Position numbers and translations under genes: made by a program. From positions 1,034,565-1,098,564 of the forward strand of contig RPFO01000448.1 in the NCBI GenBank assembly GCA_009746045.1: a stretch of DNA of 64,000 bases, read 5' to 3'. The notes beneath the pieces were generated by a model that did no database searches, was not told where the DNA came from, and saw nothing but the letters and a program-made list of their open reading frames with translations. The stretch is from Mesostigma viride. Taxonomy: Eukaryota; Streptophyta; Mesostigmatophyceae; Mesostigmatales; Mesostigmataceae. Shown here piece by piece: positions 44,855 to 53,789 of the stretch; position 1 is the stretch's first letter; the number at the start of each line of letters is the position of its first letter.

Positions 44855-45551
44855 TCTGAGCTATCTGCTCATTTTATAGTTATGTTGCGGCGGGCTCAAA
44901 GGGGGCCGATCTGCCGCCTGTAGCGTAGCTCTACCGTACGTCACCTACACCATGTTAGGTGCTTGTTGTTACTTAGGACTAGAGAGAGAAAAGGGACCGG
45001 CGGTGCGCCGGTACTAGTGCCTACTGGCAACCGTGCCCGCCCTTGATTGAGGGGGGCGCGGCGCCTTGAGACATGTGCTTTGTTTTCCATTTTCACACCG
45101 TACTTAGAGTGGTGTGGTGAACGTAGGGAGGCCTTTTTGCAGCTCCCACCCACCCACCCTCGCTGCTGTTGGGGACAAGATTGGACCAAGGGGGCATGTG
45201 CTGGGCCCCAGCATGGTGAACTGGCCTAACTTGACAATGACTTGTACAATGATTTTGAGGGTGTGGCTAGGCTCAACTGTTAAAGCCTGCACACACTTAT
45301 TGTAATAAACTTGTTTCTCTGGTAGGAAGGCACTCCAATGGACCTTAGCTTCAGCACCTATTTCATCTTGCATTCACTGGAATTCACTCATCGAAGCCCC
45401 GAGACTGCCCGTCCAGTCTGAACATACGAAAAGGACTTGAATTTCCTTGCTAACAGGTCGGTCTCGGCAATTCATCTTGCATTCACTGGAATTCACTCAT
45501 CGAAGCCCCGAGACTGCCCGTCCAGTCTGAACATACGAAAAGGACTTGAAT

Positions 45552-45679
45552 TTCATGTCCCACGTAGCTCCCACAAAAACCAGCATCTTCATTAAAACAA
45601 TAAGTGGAAGCATACATGTGACACTAATTGACATGCCCGGAGGCACGCCGTTCAAGGCCCTTCATGAAGTACGTTGCCC
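45552..45679 (+). repeat. Duplicated segment C (~127 bp) with exon-like ORF, copies 45552-45679 and 46132-46259
   Basis: Both copies encode TSIFIKTISGSIHVTLID then MPGGTPFKALHE, followed by a GTACGT donor-like site, and are preceded by a CCCACGTAG acceptor-like site. The start resembles the first strand pair of ubiquitin-like folds (IF-K-T-G pattern), but the stretch is too short to be sure. It is possibly a captured exon. Confidence 0.55.
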
Positions 45680-45712
45680 TAGAGGCAACCAAGACACGGG
45701 TGGGTGGGTGGG

Positions 45713-46134
45713 GAGCAAAGAAAGAGGCCGACAAAACCAGCCAGAGCGGCTTTTAGTCGCAAAACCTCCCTTATCCCTAGCTAACTGACGTCATTAAACC
45801 CTTATGTTTAGTGGATGCTAGTAAGACGCTAACCGTACAAACCGGGGGTAGAATATCCCGAATCTGCACGGCTAGTATTAAATAATGCGTAGGTTGTTCT
45901 TTTCAGGGGCACTGCACCTCACGCCCCGTTCCGCCCGGGTATAATCAACCCAAGCGCGGAACGCACATTTTATTTAATTCATTTTTCAACCATGCACTAT
46001 ATTGCATCTACTAATCACAAAAGCTCTAGCCAAACAGCTACGAGTAAACACTACGACCTATAAGCCGCTCATCCAGCGGCCTCTTGTTCCCGCATTCACG
46101 TATAGAAGAAACTCCATTCAAAGAACCCCGATTC
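45713..46134. repeat. Duplicated segment D (422 bp), copies 45713-46134 and 47096-47517
   Basis: Direct copies beginning gagcaaagaaagaggccgac and ending agaaccccgattc, with very few differences. The first copy runs into segment C copy 2; the second runs into the 109-bp array. Confidence 0.92.
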
Positions 46135-47517
46135 ATGTCCCACGTAGCTCCCACAAAAACCAGCATCTTCATTAAAACAATAAGTGGAAGCATACATGTG
46201 ACACTAATTGACATGCCCGGAGGCACGCCGTTCAAGGCCCTTCATGAAGTACGTTGCCCAATCACCCCCGCCCTGGCTTTCCCTTGAAGCCGCACTCCAC
46301 CTTGCTCGTTGTCACAAGTGACCGCCCTGCCGCAAAACGGGAGCCCCCCCACATCGGGAGGCGTGTGCCCGGCGGCTGTGGATGCATGGCCAGGCCCAAA
46401 AAGGCCCAGCGCATTTGCACTGCGATTGCGCACGGCCAGCCTATCATGACCCCTCTCGGGCCCCGAGTCGGTACCGCTATGGCCGTCTCCCCATAGACCC
46501 GGGGTGCTTCGAGAAAAAACGTGGACCTAGCCCAGGCCCCGCCAGCCCGGATGCCCGAGGCCACAGCCCCAGGCACCTGGCTGAACGAGAGTCCGTTCAG
46601 CCAAGACCGCATTCCCCCCCGAGGTTTCTATGCGTGGGGAAAAATTTTCTAGCTTAGGCGCTTTTCCCATCGCCGTCCCCAGCCCCAACCACCCCCCCCT
46701 CGGCGGAAGGCAATTGCAAAGTTTGCTGGCCAGCAGCAATTTCCGAAGAAAAAGCCGCAGGCCGCGGACCGAGACACGGGTCGCCAGTGCCAGCCATCCG
46801 GCTCCAACCCGGGGTGCAAGCATCCCCAGGTACGGAGCACCAGCTCGCGCACTGGGCCGACCAAGCGACAGTTGAGCACCTGTCACGGCATCCGGCCCAC
46901 CAAAGACCCCAAGCTGGGGAAAAGGTGCGGACCGGAGGTAATCATTTTCTTTTCTTTTAGTTAACCGAGCGAGGAACTACGCCTGGCCGGTTAACAACTG
47001 GAAGTCTCACCACTGGCCAAGTGGCCAGTGCAACCAGTGCTTTTGGGATTTTGCTCCGCAGCACCCATAGCTGCGGCTGCCGCCGCAACGACAACGAGCA
47101 AAGAAAGAGGCCGACAAAACCAGCCAGAGCGGCTTTTAGTCGCAAAACCTCCCTTATCCCCAGCTAACTGACGTCATTAAACCCTTATGTTTAGTGGATG
47201 CTAGTAAGACGCTAACCGTACAAACCGGGGGTAGAATATCCCGAATCTGCACGGCTAGTATTAAATAATGCGTAGGTTGTTCTTTTCAGGGGCACTGCAC
47301 CTCACGCCCCGTTCCGCCCGGGTATAATCAACCCAAGCGCGGAACGCACATTTTATTTAATTCATTTTTCAACCATGCACTATATTGCATCTACTAATCA
47401 CAAAAGCTCTAGCCAAACAGCTACGAGTAAACACTACGACCTATAAGCCGCTCATCCAGCGGCCTCTTGTTCCCGCATTCACGTATAGAAGAAACTCCGT
47501 TCAAAGAACCCCGATTC

Positions 47518-48362
47518 CTTGCTAACAGGTCGGTCTCGGCAATTCATCTTGCATTCACTGGAATTCACTCATCGAAGCCCCGAGACTGCCCGTCCAGTCT
47601 GAACATACGAAAAGGACTTGAATTTCCTTGCTAACAGGTCGGTCTCGGCAATTCATCTTGCATTCACTGGAATTCACTCATCGAAGCCCCGAGACTGCCC
47701 GTCCAGTCTGAACATACGAAAAGGACTTGAATTTCCTTGCTAACAGGTCGGTCTCGGCAATTCATCTTGCATTCACTGGAATTCACTCATCGAAGCCCCG
47801 AGACTGCCCGTCCAGTCTGAACATACGAAAAGGACTTGAATTTCCTTGCTAACAGGTCGGTCTCGGCAATTCATCTTGCATTCACTGGAATTCACTCATC
47901 GAAGCCCCGAGACTGCCCGTCCAGTCTGAACATACGAAAAGGACTTGAATTTCCTTGCTAACAGGTCGGTCTCGGCAATTCATCTTGCATTCACTGGAAT
48001 TCACTCATCGAAGCCCCGAGACTGCCCGTCCAGTCTGAACATACGAAAAGGACTTGAATTTCCTTGCTAACAGGTCGGTCTCGGCAATTCATCTTGCATT
48101 CACTGGAATTCACTCATCGAAGCCCCGAGACTGCCCGTCCAGTCTGAACATACGAAAAGGACTTGAATTTCCTTGCTAACAGGTCGGTCTCGGCAATTCA
48201 TCTTGCATTCACTGGAATTCACTCATCGAAGCCCCGAGACTGCCCGTCCAGTCTGAACATACGAAAAGGACGAATTTCCTTGCTAACAGGTCGGTCTCGG
48301 CAATTCATCTTGCATTCACTGGAATTCATTCATCGAAGACCCGAGACTGCCCGTCCAGTCTG
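47518..48362 (+). repeat. 109-bp tandem array (8 copies)
   Basis: Period 109 (gctaacaggtcggtctcggc at 47521, 47630, 47739 and so on), nearly identical copies, the last with a 2-bp loss. About one and a half further units lie at 45365-45556 and a fragment at 42985-43031. There are no unique spacers between units, so it is a satellite and not a CRISPR array. Confidence 0.95.
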
Positions 48363-48559
48363 AACTTCATACTACCGTTGTACGAAATTCAGACTGCACG
48401 AACCTCGAGGATTGTCAATGAATGCCCATGAATTTCATTTGGTCGCACAAAAATGTTTTATTCAAGAGAACAGTGGCAATGGCATCAAACTGCATTGTTT
48501 TCCTTTCATTTGTCACCTTTTGAGCTGTAAACAGTCTATTTTGATGGTCTACATGCTGC

Positions 48560-49425
48560 TTACAAGTTTCCAGCCTGATCTGAGTTCATTTGTTCAATAT
48601 TCATATTTGTTTCATGTAAGATAACCGAGAAAATGACGAAAAACTGCACATGTATGCTGTCACGTGTCACCATTTGAGCTCAGAATGAGCCCAATTTTTG
48701 TGGGTGGTCTATTTTTATGGTCTAGATGCTGCCTGCAAGAATCCAGCCTGAAATGAGTTCATTTGTTCACTGTTCATATTTGTTTCATGTAAGAAAAGGG
48801 GGAAAATGACGAAAAACTGCACATGTATGCTGTCACATGTCACCATTTGAGCTCAGAATGAGCCCAATTTTTGTGGGTGGTCTATTTTCATGGTCTAGAT
48901 GCTGCCTGCAAGAACCCAGCCTGAAATGAGTTCATTTGTTCACTGTTCATATTTGTTTCATGTAAGATAACCGAGAAAATGACGAAAAACTGCACATGTA
49001 TGCTGTCACATGTCACCATTTGAGCTCAGAATGAGCCCAATTTTTGTGGGTGGTCTATTTTCATGGTCTAGATGCTGCCTGCAAGAATCCAGCCTGAAAT
49101 GAGTTCATTTGTTCACTATTCATATTTGTTTCATGTAAGAAAAGGGGGAAAATGACGAAAAACTGCACATGTATGCGGTCAAATGTCACCATTTGAGCTC
49201 AGAATGAGCCCAATTTTTGTGGGTGGTCTATTTTCATGGTCTAGATGCTGCCTGCAAGAACCCAGCCTGATATGAGTTCATTTGTCCACTGTTCATATTT
49301 GTTTCATGTAAGAAAAGGGGGAAAATGACGAAAAACTGCACATGTATGCTGTCACATGTCACCATTTGAGCTCAGAATGAGCCCAATTTTTGTGGGTGGT
49401 CTATTTTCATGGTCTGAAGGCTGGA
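48560..49425 (-). repeat. 173-bp satellite array, right arm (~5 copies, inverted)
   Basis: Reverse complement of the left-arm monomer (for example gctgcctgcaagaatccagc and tgagcccaatttttgtgggt). The copies alternate between two variants (aagaaaagggggaaaa and aagataaccgagaaaa), which suggests a higher-order dimer absent from the left arm. Confidence 0.93.
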
Positions 49426-49520
49426 TGACCCCTGCTTTATTGACAAATATAAGGATTTAATCACATGTGGAAAAATTGAGTAAAATTTATGAAATTGAGC
49501 AAACACTTATGAATCCCCTC

Positions 49521-50478
49521 TATGTTAGAACCTGTCAATCTTGCCAGGAGATGAAACCCAACAATGTAGGACAGATAGCAGAGCCTAGGACCTTACCTGA
49601 TCCCATCATGCCGTGGGACTCCATTATGATGGATTTTGTAGGACCTTTTAGGAAGAATGATAGAGGTAACGCCCAGATCCTTGTTTTCGTAGATCGTTTT
49701 ACTCGTATGTGTCATCTCGTGCCGTGTCCCTTAGAACTCACCGCACGCGATTGCGCACGCCTATACCTTAATAACGTATATAGATATCATGGTTTGAGTA
49801 GGCAGTTTATTAGTGATAAAGATAAGTTATTTACTTCTGATTTTTGGCAGCAGTTCTTCGCTGCTATCGGTACCAAGGTCACCCTCGGTACTGCCTACCA
49901 CTCCTCCTCGTCTCATTTAGTAGAACGTTTGAATAGGGTAGTGGAAGAAGCTCTGCGGCACTATGTGAATGGCTCTGGGAGTGATTGGGAGGATTATCTA
50001 TGTCTGGTAGAGTTCTCCCTTAACAACTGCCCTCAGGCTGCGCATGGTTATACGCCCTTCTTCCTAGATACTGGTAGACAACCTCTTACCCCTACCTCTC
50101 TCTTAGCTAGTCCTTTAAGGGACAAGGATGATGTGTCCCGGGATACTGTAGAAGGTGTGCAGGCGTTATTAGATAAGATGAAGAATGCACACGACAACGC
50201 TATTGCAGGGTACCATAGGGCGCAGGCCAAGTACCTTAATTGCTAGGTTGCGTGCCTCATTAGATAGAAGAGCACCTGAGATAGAAATAGGAGATTTAGT
50301 CTTAGTAGAAGGCCCCCGTGTTGGCCGATTCGCTCACAAGTTCGAAGCTGAACTGAAAGTGAAACTTAGGCCCGCCTTCTTAGGACCCTTCCGTGTGTTG
50401 TCTAGAGTAGGTAATTTCCTGTATGAGATAGATATTCCTACCTCTTCAGTGGCAGACCCACTCGCGCACCTTTCATAG
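49521..50478 (+). CDS. TE1 integrase catalytic core and C-terminal part (after insertion)
   Basis: Continues the HHCC domain with CQSCQEMK. The catalytic triad follows: MDFVGP (Asp codon 49632-49634), FISDKDKLF and HLVERLNRVVEEAL (Glu). The core is intact to about 50240, where a one-base change moves the C-terminal SH3-like part (EIEIGDLVLVEGPRVGRF, FLGPFRVLSRVGNFLYEI) into another frame that stops at 50476-50478. The enzyme inserts the cDNA into the genome. This copy is split by the 10-kb element and frameshifted. Confidence 0.9.
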
Positions 50479-50752
50479 AAGCCAGCTGAAGCTTTATCAT
50501 CAAAGCACGTTCGCTGGTAGAGAATTAGCCCCTGCCCCTTTAGAGCATAATCCTGATACTGGTGAGGTAGAGGACGAGGTAGAGGGTATCGTGGCCCATA
50601 GAGATATCAAAAAGGGCCGCGGTACCCAGCGCCAGTATAAGGTGAAGTGGATGTATGCTCGTAGTGAGGTAGATAAGGTCTGGTATACGGAGAGTGAGCT
50701 AGATGGGTGTAGTCGCCTGCTGCAGGAGTATAAAACCCTGCATAAGCTCTAG
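50465..50752 (+). CDS. TE1 chromodomain at the pol C-terminus
   Basis: A third frame carries FHRSQLKLYHQ, then EVEDEVEGIVAHRDIKKG, QRQYKVKWMYA and VWYTESELDGCSRLLQEY, ending TAG 50750-50752. Aromatic and charged positions match chromodomains attached to integrase in chromoviruses, which steer insertion to marked chromatin. The expected cage Trp after KW is displaced (VWYTESEL), so binding specificity may differ. Confidence 0.8.
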   Translation, partial: RTFHRSQLKLYHQSTFAGRELAPAPLEHNPDTGEVEDEVEGIVAHRDIKKGRGTQRQYKVKWMYARSEVDKVWYTESELDGCSRLLQEYKTLHKL

Positions 50753-50828
50753 TTGTAGACCTTCTCCTCTCTTATGTTATGTCTGCTGTCGACGGGTGGT
50801 TGGTTGTCCCCTCCCCTCCGCAGCCGTC

Positions 50829-52842
50829 ATGTCAGAGCCTACCCCTCCGGCGGAGAGCCCGCTGCCGTCCCCGCCCCCACCGGACCCTGAGCTGTACTTC
50901 GAGGCCCTTCCGGGCCGCTGGGTGTCACGGTCCAGTTATCCGGGTGGCATCGTGCAGCCGGCCCTCCAGGCCCAACATGCGAGTTTAGTCAGGGCTGCTC
51001 TCTTTGGGGTCGCGTGGTACGGCCCATCCCCTGATGAACCGCACCAGCTTGTTTTGCACGGGTTCGACGATGCCGGGCATTGTCTGTTAGGATGTGGCTC
51101 CCGCTGTCCAGCCTTGGAACAGATAGCTGCGGTTCTCCAGTGCTCCCGGGTGTTCTCCTACCTTTCTACCCCTGTGGGCCGCTCCTGCCTACGGGATGTG
51201 TTCCCCTGGCTTCCGGCTGAGGGTGATGCAGAAGTAGATGAGAACCCCTGCGACCTTCTACGGGCAGTAGAGTTCATGGAAATCGCAGACCAGTCAGCGG
51301 GGGTAGTAGTTGGTGCTCCTGCCCCTACGGACGCCCCAGTCGAGGCACATTACACTCCAGAATATTCAGCCTCGAGCGCAGCGTCCTCCTCCTCAGTGTC
51401 GGCTCCCTCCCCTGTCCCGTCGTCACCACGGTCGACCCGGCGTGCTTCAGTGGAGCCTACCCCTTTGGGTTTGGAGCGCGAGCCTGATCATCTCTCGGCG
51501 ACTGTTTCGGCGATGCAGGCCCAGATTCAGTCCCTGACCACGGCGTTCGGGGCCTTCATGGCGGCCCAAGCGCAGGCCCGGCCACGCCAGGTGGGGTGTC
51601 TGTTGTGTCCGCGCCCCCTACCCCTTCGGTTGTTTCGGCACCTGTGGTTTCGCCTGCTCCGCGCGAGCCTTCGGTAACTGCGGTTTCCTCGGTTGCTGCG
51701 GCTCCGACACCTCTGGTTGCCTCTGTGCCTGCGACCGACGTTTCTGCGCCGCGACGCGAGTCTTCCGCCCCAGCGGCTGTGGCCTCCGTCGCCGCCTCTG
51801 GGCCGCCCGCTGCGCCATCGCAGCCAGTGCGGGGTTTCTTCAGCGACACGGGCGATCATCCCAGGCTTTGGGAGGGTGGTCCCCCGCAGAGGATTCCGGT
51901 GCCCGACTGGAGCTTGGATGGCAACCAATCTTATGCCGGACTGCCTGTCCCTACGGGCCCTATTTTCAATATGTGGCCTGAGGGTGCGCCGGCAACGGAG
52001 ACCGGCGCGCCAGCTGCGGTGGCGGGTCCGTCACGGCCCTCTCTGGCTTCGGGTCCGGCGCGACCTCCTGTTGTACCAGTGCCACCTGCGTCGGTGTCGG
52101 CTCCCGCCCCTGCTTCGGCCCCTGCTTCGGCCCCTGCCCCTTCGGCCTCGCGGTCTTTGGCTGCGGTTGTTCGGTCCACCGGTCAGGATCCTCGCGCCAC
52201 CCGCGCTGCCGATTCCCTCCGGGAGTTGTCCCAGGGTGATCGGGACAGGGCCCCTTCTGTGGTGCATGCGACGCCGGAGTCGCGCGACACGCCCGTTCCT
52301 GGGTATGGTATGTCCGCACTCGCCTGCCGCCAGTGTGACCTTCCGCGCGCCTCCGCCGAGCTTGCCATCTCGTCCATGTCCTACGGGTTCTCCCAGGTGT
52401 GTCGGGCGCCGCGGGATCGTGGCCTACCCATTGAGAGACATTCGGGTCGCGACAGTGTGCTCGTCGGTGGCGCTCCCGAGAGGTTCGGCACATCCGGATG
52501 TGGCCGTCCAACGTGGAGCCCCTGGTGGATCTGTTCTTCCCGACGGGTTTGCGCCCTCGGATCCGGTACCATCACCTCCTCCTGCGGGCCCTCTGTTTGA
52601 TCGCGGTAGAGCCTTTCCTTCGCCTCTTTGCCTGTGGCTTCCTGGACTGGGCCCGTGGCCAGGTCGTTCTTACGCAGCATAGGTATTACTGGGCCTTTCT
52701 GGGCCTTTTTCCTGACGGCGTGTGGGCCGATGTTTTCCTCACCGTAGATAGGCATGACAATGCCGAGGATGTGGCCCACTACCAGGCCTACCTGGAGGTC
52801 CTGCTGGCCTCTCGTGGCACTTATCAGACGGATGGCCACTAG
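50829..52842 (+). CDS. TE1 extra GC-rich ORF between pol and right LTR
   Basis: Starts MSEPTPPAESPLPSPP. Open in three successive frames, each one base back: 50829-~51590, ~51590-~52495 and 52498-52842 (stop TAG). Together they give about 670 residues. Part 1 has a compact region (ELYFEALPGRWVSRSSYP, FGVAWYGPSPDEPHQLVLHG, CGSRCPALEQIAAVLQ) and a coiled-coil-like AMQAQIQSLTTAFGAF. Part 2 is Ala/Pro/Ser/Val-rich. Part 3 (IRYHHLLLRALCLIAVEP, WADVFLTVDRHDN) is compact again. No family was recognised and no clear signal peptide or envelope features are seen. Its GC-rich codons contrast sharply with AT-leaning TE1 pol, suggesting separate origin. It could be an additional gag-like or captured host protein. 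Confidence 0.55.
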
Positions 52843-53202
52843 ATAGAGGGCCTTAGGCCCGACCTGAGGGTGTTGTCCCTCCGGTATATAGAGTCGCCCT
52901 CATATTCTGGCCAGTTGGTTGGCTGTTCTTGGTCCTTAGTACTGATGTGTTTACTGTGTGTGTCCTGCCCAGTGCCGTCCCCCCCGGCAAGGACTCCGTT
53001 CCAGGCAGTTAGGGGAACCTCCCACCAGGCTTGGTGCTGGCTAACCCTACACCACCCGGCGTGGTGGTGGAGACCGTGTGAACTATTGGTGCTTTGTATC
53101 TGGGATGGTCTATCGATTGTGTTGGTGTGTGTTGGGTGCATTAGGTTTTTCCTACCCCTTTGGTTTCCTCCCTGTGCGTAGGGCGAGGGCTCCCTACCTT
53201 TT

Positions 53203-53215
53203 GTGGGGGGGGAGG
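53203..53215 (+). promoter_or_regulatory. TE1 polypurine tract
   Basis: Uninterrupted purines rich in G, apart from one T, directly abutting the TGTTACG of the right LTR. This is the expected plus-strand primer site. Confidence 0.85.
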
Positions 53216-53784
53216 TGTTACGTCGCGTAACAATTCGTTGTAGTTACGGACGTAAATTAGGTCCTTGGCCTCGGTTGTTCCTAGGTTTGCGTGTAGTCCT
53301 AGCTGGGACATTATTGTCCTCGTAACAGTACTGTGGTATATTGGGTGCCTTTGGGCGCCGCGCCGCGTACTTTATTAGTGGTCCTTATCCTTTGGTAGAA
53401 TGTAGTGGACCGGCGTGCATCTGTGCACCTTCCTGTGTTTCTGTGTTTCTGCAGGCGAGGTCGGCCCGAGCCTGTTGGACCGTTGGTGACCATTTATGCA
53501 CGTTCCACTCCTTGTGTGGTCACTCGGCGTGTGTTAAATGAATTAACACATATTAGCTTGGGTCACGGCAGTGTAGTTGTGTTTCCTTCCTCTATTCCTG
53601 GAGTAAACGGGTTTGGTTAAATGGCTTATGGCGTATTACAGTAGCACATACGTAAATGCATTGAGATCTGGATCGTCTCGTTCGTTTTTCGCTAGGGGTT
53701 TAACTAAAGGCGGCCTTACTAGTTTAGGTAGCATCAGGACAGGTAGAGGTAGAGGTGGCGGTAGTAGAGGCTTGCGGCGTAACA
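53216..53784 (+). repeat. TE1 right LTR (569 bp)
   Basis: Near-identical to the left LTR. Preceded by the polypurine tract and followed by target duplication GGTGT at 53785-53789. Confidence 0.95.
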
Positions 53785-53789
53785 GGTGT

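Larger units (their letters stand above)
39248..49520. mobile_element. 10,273-bp inverted-repeat DNA element inserted in TE1 integrase
   Basis: Left end gaggggattcataggtgttt and right end (reverse complement) gaggggattcataagtgttt match over about 30 bp. TAT flanks both sides (39245-39247, 49521-49523), and the integrase frame continues exactly across the insertion. Inside each end is an array of the same ~173-bp satellite, in opposite orientation (39325-41690 and 48560-49425), so the arms are made of tandem repeats as in foldback-type elements. The core holds nested retroelement pieces, shuffled segmental duplications, a 109-bp array and a few short protein-like ORFs. No transposase was recognised. 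The 3-bp duplication would suit Harbinger or CACTA-type transposition, but the termini do not decide. Confidence 0.88.
32716..53784 (+). mobile_element. TE1: full-length Ty3/Gypsy chromovirus with nested insertions
   Basis: Two LTRs (32716-33287 and 53216-53784) start TGTTACG and end CGTAACA. The 5-bp duplication GGTGT flanks the element (32711-32715, 53785-53789), and a polypurine tract directly precedes the right LTR. Order: leader, hybrid-binding-domain ORF, gag with zinc knuckle, protease, RT-RNase H, integrase, chromodomain, extra ORF. Gene order RT before integrase plus chromodomain identifies a chromovirus. After subtracting a 289-bp and a 10,273-bp insertion the native length is about 10.5 kb. 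Several single-base frame changes break gag, pol and the extra ORF, so this copy is probably not autonomous even though the LTRs differ by only about two substitutions and two indels. Confidence 0.95.

Noticed and set aside
43032-45144. The 292-bp direct repeats as LTRs of a small retroelement
   Set aside because: No TG...CA ends, primer site, polypurine tract or target duplication, and similar duplications of three other segments lie beside them, so segmental shuffling explains them better.
47518-48362. CRISPR-like regular array
   Set aside because: The 109-bp units abut each other with no unique spacers, no cas genes are near, and the DNA is eukaryotic; it is a satellite. The same holds for the 36- and 55-bp arrays.
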